DNA of 6,648 bases from positions 1,735,627 through 1,742,274 of the forward strand of contig CP070627.1 in assembly GCA_020355945.1 (NCBI GenBank), written 5' to 3'. Numbering within the stretch: the stretch's first letter is position 1; each line of letters opens with the position of its first letter. Made by a program: the position numbers and the translations under genes. The notes below the pieces were generated by a model. It ran no database searches and was not told the DNA's origin. It was given only the letters and a program-made list of their open reading frames with translations. Shown here one piece after another: positions 1-5,300 of this stretch. This stretch comes from Candidatus Aminicenantota bacterium. Its GTDB lineage: Bacteria > Acidobacteriota > Aminicenantia > UBA2199.

Positions 1-1503
1 GGGTATCTCGCGGATGGGCACAAAAAAGGAGGGGATCATGTACTGTGGCAGTTCCCCGGCCAGGGAATTCCTTAACCCGGATAATTCAAATTCTTCCTCT
101 GCAGCGATATAGGCACATAAATATTTCTCATTGTCCTTATCCTCTCTGGCCATGACAATGGCCTCTTTTATCGGATATTGTTTCAATTTCATTAACCGGG
201 TTTCTATTTCGCCGGTTTCGATGCGGTATCCTCTTATTTTTACCTGATCGTCTTTCCTGCCTAAAAATTCGATGCTGCCGTCAGGAAGCCAGCGGGCCAG
301 GTCACCGGTGCGATATAGCAAGGAGGCATATAACAAGGGGGCAAGCCCCCTTGTCCCCTTTAATAAAAAGTTTTTGTAGCAAAATTTTTCTGCGGTTAAT
401 TCCGGGCAATTCAGGTATCCCCTGGTGACTCCATCTCCAACTATACATAACTCCCCGGTTACTCCGATGGGCACAGGGGTATTGCTTTTATCCAGGATGT
501 AAATACTATAATTTGCAATGGGTTTTCCGATGGGAATGGTTGAGTCAATAACCGTATCATCTCCTGTTTCAGTATACGAATGTGTATAGTGGTAATAGGT
601 AGCACAAACCGTGGTTTCCGTGGGTCCATACGTATTATAAACCTTACCGATATTTAAAAGATTATCCACATACTCTCTTTTTAAAACATCTCCTCCACTG
701 ATAAATATATGGACGCTTTTAAAAGGATTTTCCGGGAGGCTGGGGGAGTTCAATTTATTAAATTCACTTAATAACAAGGGGGTACAATCAATCATACTCA
801 CCTGATGTTTAACGATTAGCCAGGCTAATGCATTGATGTCCATAATTTCAAAGGGCGCGGGGATGAGTATTTTTCCTCCTTTTAACAAGAGGGGAAAAAC
901 TTCTTCTACAAATGCATCAAAAGAGTAAGAGGCCAATTGAATGACTGTGTCTGCCGGGGTAATTTCAAATTCTTGATAGAAGGCATGCAGGTAGGCAATG
1001 ACATTTCTATGCTCTACCATCACTCCTTTGGGTTTGCCGGTGGTGCCGGAGGTGTAAATGATGTAAGCGAGGGTCGCCGGCGGGGACACCCGATAAGAAG
1101 AACGAACCTCGCTTAAGGTTAAGGTTGAGGAGGGCGCCCCGGGCGTGGACACAAAATCAGCCTGTAAAACCTTTGCTCTGCTGTCATTCAACATGAATTC
1201 AATGCGGTCCTGGGGATAATCCGGGTCGATGGGCAAATAGGCTCCACCTGCCTTGAGGATTGCCAATATTCCTACCATCATGTCTATGGAGAATTGCTCC
1301 ATTAATCCCACAATGGTGTCGGGACCAACCCCGTTGTTTTTTAATACCTCTGCCACCTGGTTTACCCGGTGGTTCAATTGGTTGTAAGTTAAAAGGGTTC
1401 TATGTCCCCTCCCTATTTGCCGGGGCATACCGATAAGAGCGATGTGGTCCGGTGTCCTGGCTGCTTGTTCTGCAAATAATTGCGATAGGGTTTTATCCGC
1501 CGG
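1..1503 (-). other. Adenylation domain of the downstream NRPS (A10 outside)
   Basis: This domain activates the amino acid of the downstream module. Motifs A1-A9 are visible; A10 and its lysine lie past the left edge. Nine pocket positions can be read: D465, A466, E469, D508, F536, S538, T560, V568, C569, that is DAEDFSTVC plus one unseen residue. This differs from the upstream adenylation domain at only one visible position (Asp for Ser at the position equivalent to GrsA 278). The SYSFDAFVEEV segment is shared exactly by both, so the two domains are close paralogues. The substrate is unassigned. Confidence 0.92.
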
Positions 1504-2310
1504 GTAGTCCGATGCCGGGTATGCATGATTAAAATCAAAGAGTACCTGTTTTCTTTCTTCTTCCGACAATAGTTGGATTTCGGATAATCTGACATTCACA
1601 TCTGGAAGTACCTGCCCCAATACATTCATGTAATGACGGGTAATTTGCTTTATTGTACTTTCCCGGTACAGCAGCGTATTATACTCTACAACGCTTTCAA
1701 TCGATTCCCCTGCGTTCAAAAAGTAGAAACCCATATTGTAATGGATATGCTGTATAAAGCGTTTGTCATAAAGATTTTCCAGTAATACCACCACATCGAA
1801 TAAAGGAAATTCATTTCCCACTATGGGGATATTTAACCGCTCGAGTAATTTCTCCATCGGGTAGTTTTGATTTTTGTTGGCCTCGATTATTACATCCTTA
1901 ACTTGCAGCAGCAGTTCTTTAAAACTGGTGTCATCTCTTACCTGGCTCCTGAATACCAGGAGTGTATTGATATATTGATCATCAATTTCTTGTTTTAATA
2001 TGGAGGATCCTATAATAATATCGTTATTGCCGCTGTATTTATTCAACAATATAAACATGCCTGTAACCAGGATGATATGCAGTCTAACATCAGAACCTTT
2101 ACTTAATGTCATTAACGCTGAAAAGAGTCCTGGGGAAAAATTAAATTTCTCCTCCCGCATCATGTATTTGTCTATGTCTTTCTTCTTGAAATCATAAGGA
2201 AAATTATTTTTTACCAGGTCACCGGATAATTTTTTTAACCAGTATTCACCTTCTATTATATTCTGTTCAGCAGCGATTGCCAATTGGTGTGAACTCACTC
2301 TATTTTCCAT
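1..2310 (-). CDS. NRPS, half C-domain plus A domain (3' end beyond window)
   Basis: This is the next synthetase subunit of the operon. From ATG at 2310 the frame is open for 770 codons to the left edge, with no stop; I translated it in full. The ATG is fixed by a near-perfect Shine-Dalgarno site 6-7 bases upstream and lies 18 bases after the upstream stop. Residues 1-18 form a short leader. Residues 19-255 resemble only the C-terminal lobe of a condensation domain, starting at the EYWLKKLSG segment; there is no HHxxxDG motif. Residues 270-770 are an adenylation domain: A2 at LKAGGAYLPID, A3 YTSGTTGKPKG at 419-429, A5 NTYGPTE at 559-565, A7 YRTGD at 666-670 and A8 KIRGYRIETGEIE at 691-703. The window ends at the PQYMIPSFF segment, just before the A10 lysine. 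The loop before A7 carries a repeat-derived insertion. A carrier domain is expected beyond the edge. The substrate is unassigned. Confidence 0.94.
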   Translation of the reverse strand, partial: MENRVSSHQLAIAAEQNIIEGEYWLKKLSGDLVKNNFPYDFKKKDIDKYMMREEKFNFSPGLFSALMTLSKGSDVRLHIILVTGMFILLNKYSGNNDIIIGSSILKQEIDDQYINTLLVFRSQVRDDTSFKELLLQVKDVIIEANKNQNYPMEKLLERLNIPIVGNEFPLFDVVVLLENLYDKRFIQHIHYNMGFYFLNAGESIESVVEYNTLLYRESTIKQITRHYMNVLGQVLPDVNVRLSEIQLLSEEERKQVLFDFNHAYPASDYPADKTLSQLFAEQAARTPDHIALIGMPRQIGRGHRTLLTYNQLNHRVNQVAEVLKNNGVGPDTIVGLMEQFSIDMMVGILAILKAGGAYLPIDPDYPQDRIEFMLNDSRAKVLQADFVSTPGAPSSTLTLSEVRSSYRVSPPATLAYIIYTSGTTGKPKGVMVEHRNVIAYLHAFYQEFEITPADTVIQLASYSFDAFVEEVFPLLLKGGKILIPAPFEIMDINALAWLIVKHQVSMIDCTPLLLSEFNKLNSPSLPENPFKSVHIFISGGDVLKREYVDNLLNIGKVYNTYGPTETTVCATYYHYTHSYTETGDDTVIDSTIPIGKPIANYSIYILDKSNTPVPIGVTGELCIVGDGVTRGYLNCPELTAEKFCYKNFLLKGTRGLAPLLYASLLYRTGDLARWLPDGSIEFLGRKDDQVKIRGYRIETGEIETRLMKLKQYPIKEAIVMAREDKDNEKYLCAYIAAEEEFELSGLRNSLAGELPQYMIPSFFVPIREIP
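333..354. repeat. Perfect inverted repeat inside the adenylation-domain frame
   Basis: Two perfect 10-base arms (ACAAGGGGGC and GCCCCCTTGT) are separated by AA, so the element can form a very stable hairpin in DNA or mRNA. It is read in frame as part of KGTRGLAPLLY (residues 651-661) in the loop just before the A7 motif YRTGD. At this place the paralogous domain of the upstream gene is 11 residues shorter. It looks like a small mobile or dispersed palindromic element that landed in a tolerant loop. No second copy is seen in this window. Confidence 0.85.
1546..2256 (-). other. C-terminal lobe of a condensation domain, lacking the catalytic half
   Basis: Residues 19-255 align by eye with the second half of the neighbouring condensation domains. 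EYWLKKLSG matches YWLKEFTGE, YINTLLVFR matches the FVNTL C5 segment, NQNYPMEKLLERL matches C6, and EFPLFDVVV matches the end of C7. The GRRHAD segment before C5 is missing or replaced. The N-lobe carrying C1-C4, including HHxxxDG, is absent, and the Shine-Dalgarno site leaves no room for it. It cannot catalyse condensation by itself; a structural or docking role is possible. Confidence 0.85.
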
Positions 2311-2316
2311 ATTTAT

Positions 2317-2324
2317 TCCTCCTT
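2317..2324 (-). promoter_or_regulatory. Shine-Dalgarno site of the downstream NRPS gene
   Basis: On the minus strand the bases read AAGGAGGA, followed by the 6-base spacer ATAAAT and then ATG at 2310. This near-consensus site decides the start of the downstream gene and argues that its missing N-terminal condensation lobe is genuine rather than a misplaced start. With only 18 bases between the genes, the pair is almost certainly co-transcribed and may be translationally coupled. Confidence 0.9.
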
Positions 2325-2328
2325 GGTT

Positions 2329-5300
2329 TTAAAACTCAAACTCGACTCCTTTGTTATCTTCATAAATATCCGAACTTGCCACCCTCAGATCATGAATTAT
2401 TTTTATATCCCTTAATTTGACCGCTTCATTTTCCACCACGGCGGCAACAATTTCCTTAAAATATTTGCTGAATTTTTCTATGGTTTCCTTTTTAAAGAGT
2501 TCTATACTGTATTGCATACTAAAAGACAACGTATTTCCTGCTTCTCCCCCGGCGAAAAACAGATCGAATTTGATAGGAGCACTTTCTTTTTCCCCATATG
2601 GTTTTATGGTTAAGTTAAGCGGTTTTTTCTTTTTTGGTTGTTTTGATGCTGGCCTGGGGGGGTCTGGTGATGCAAAGGTGAATAAAACATCAAACAATGG
2701 ATTTCGACCTGGTTCTCTTTCTATCATTAGTTTCTCTACTAAATCCTCAAATTGATAATCCTGGTTGTCAAAGGCTTCTAGTGTTCTTTTTCGCACTTCC
2801 CGCAAAAATTCGCTGAATGTGCGCTCCCCCGCGGGGAAATTTCTCAAGACCAGTGTATTGACAAAGATACCGATGATATTGGCTAAGTCCGCATGCCTTC
2901 GACCAGCCAGGACTGCACCGACGATAATATCATCCTGGTAAGAAATTTTATGTAACAGTACATTGAATAGGGCAAGTACCAGCATAAACATGGTGGCATT
3001 TTCTTTTTTTGCCAATTCTTTTAATTTCTCTGTTTCCTGGGGAGTGATTTCAAAACCAATGGTTCGGCCTTCATTATTTCTGACTGTAGGCCGGGGAAAA
3101 TCAAAGGGAATTTTCAGGCTGGGGGATTTTCCTTTGAATTGTTCCAGCCAATATTCTTCTTGTTTCTTCATTTCACCGGATAGAATCTGGTTATTTTGCC
3201 ATTGGGAAAAATCTTTATACTGGTATTTCAGTTTTGGCAGTTTCTCTTCCTGGTAAAACGTTACCAGGTCGGTGATTAATATGCCGGTTGAGATCGCATC
3301 TGTTGTGATGTGATGCATATCTGCCATCAGGATGTATCGGTCCTCTTTTGTTTTTATTAATCCCACCCTCAAGAGTGGGGCTTGTGAGAGTTCAAAGGGA
3401 CGAATAAAGTTCTTTATAGTATTTGCAGCACTTTCTTTGCTATTTGTTCCGGGTTCCAGGCCATAATATTCAATGGCAAACTCCAAATGGTGAGAAATTT
3501 TTTGCACCGGTTGTCCATCTAAAATGATAAATGATGTTCTCAGGATTTCATGCCGTTGGATTAATTTTTTGAAACTGTTCTCAAAATTATCCCTATAGAT
3601 TTTTCCTTCCAGTCTCACGACTGTGGGCGCATTATAAGTGGTAGCTCGGGGTTCCAATTGCTGGATAACAAACAACCTCTTTTGGGCGGGGGAGAGGGGA
3701 TAAAATTCTTTTTTTTCAGCGGGTTCAATGGATATAAATGTGTCGCCGGTTTTTTTTCTTCTTGCCTGGATATGTGAAGCCAGGTCTCTTATATAGGGTT
3801 TTTTAAAGAATTCCGCCAGGGTAATGCGAATATCGAACTCCTGGTGTATTTTAGCTGTCAACCTGGTGGCGATGAGTGAGTGGCCGCCCAACTCAAAAAA
3901 ATTATCATCAATACCTATAAGCTGAGATGCCTCCGATTCATTTTTTCCGAATAATACCCCTGTCCATATTTCAATCAATTGGCTTTCAATTTCATCCCTG
4001 GGGGCCGCATATGTCTTGCCGGTTTTTATTTCCGGTTCCGGTAAGGCCTTTCTATCTACTTTACCACTGGTATTTAAGGGCAGCTTTTCTAATCGCAGGA
4101 AATACGAAGGTATCATATAATCGGGTAGAGTCTTATATAAATATTCTCTTATTTCCGAGGTTTCCAGGTGGGTATCCGAAACAATGTAAGCACAAAGATA
4201 TCGATCTTTAAGTTCCCTGGAGATCACTACTGCCTGCTTAATATTTTTATGAGATACCAATTGATTCTCTATCTCTCCGGGTTCAATGCGAAAACCTCGA
4301 ATCTTCAATTGTTGATCGCTGCGTCCCAGGAATTCCAATACGCTATCTTCCAGGTATCGCACCAGGTCTCCGGTACGATAAACCTTTTCACTGCAAGCAA
4401 AAGGGTTGAATATGAATTTCTCAGCAGTTAAGTCCGGTCTGTTCAGATAGCCGCGGGCAACACCTTTTCCGCCAATATACAACTCCCCCGGGACCCCAAT
4501 CGGCACCATTTGCTGGTATGAATCCAGGATATACACCTGGTAATTGGTGATAGGTTTGCCAATAGGTGGATTGGCATAACCGTCATGGGAACACCGGTAA
4601 TAGGTGGCACAGACCGTTGCCTCTGTAGGACCATAGGTATTGTAAACACTGCTGTTTTTTAACTGTAACAGGTTGGTGATATACTCTTTTTTTAACTCAT
4701 CCCCACCGCTGATAAATACCCGGATACTGCCCGTATGAGACAGTTGATTGATTTCATTTAATAATAACGGTGAAACACTGATGAAGGTGATATCGTGTTT
4801 AAGGATAAATCGAGACAGCGCTTCAGTATCCATGATTACATATTTCGGACAGATGGCGACTTTTCCTCCTCGAAACAACACCGGGTATACCTCTTCTACG
4901 AACGCATCAAATGAGTATGAAGCTTGCTGCAGCGCTGTATCCCCTGCGGTTATCTCAAATTCCTGGTAAAAGGCATGCAAATAAGCAATCACACTGGAGT
5001 GGTCCACTAACACACCTTTGGGTTTTCCTGTGGTGCCGGAGGTGTAGATGACATAGGCCAGGCTTGAAGGGAGTGAAGCTGGGAAGATGGGATGGTGTCC
5101 TTCGGACAAATATAACGCCTGCGGCGAATATAGACCTGCGATTTCTTGTCCGGTTAAGAGAATTTTGGCGCCACTGTCATTTAACATGTACTGTTTTCGT
5201 TCTTGCGGGTAATCCGGGTCAATTGGCAAATAGGCAGCTCCGGCTTTTAATATGCCTATTATCCCTATAATCATCTCGATTGAACGCTCCACCATAATGC

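Noticed and set aside
333..360. The inverted repeat as a transcription terminator
   Set aside because: In the transcribed direction it is followed by a UAUAUGCC stretch rather than a run of U, and it lies in the middle of an open adenylation domain.
1413..1595. Minus-strand open frame of 60 codons overlapping the downstream NRPS
   Set aside because: It is in another frame of a region whose main frame encodes the C-A linker and start of the adenylation domain; its translation has no recognisable features.
1..2310. Downstream NRPS as a frameshifted pseudogene, since the N-lobe is missing
   Set aside because: All 770 codons to the edge are open, adenylation motifs A1-A9 are intact and the start has a near-perfect ribosome site, so it looks like a functional gene with an unusual start.
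4443..4649. Minus-strand open frame of 68 codons overlapping the A5-A6 region
   Set aside because: It is an alternative frame of the adenylation domain, whose main frame carries conserved motifs without interruption.
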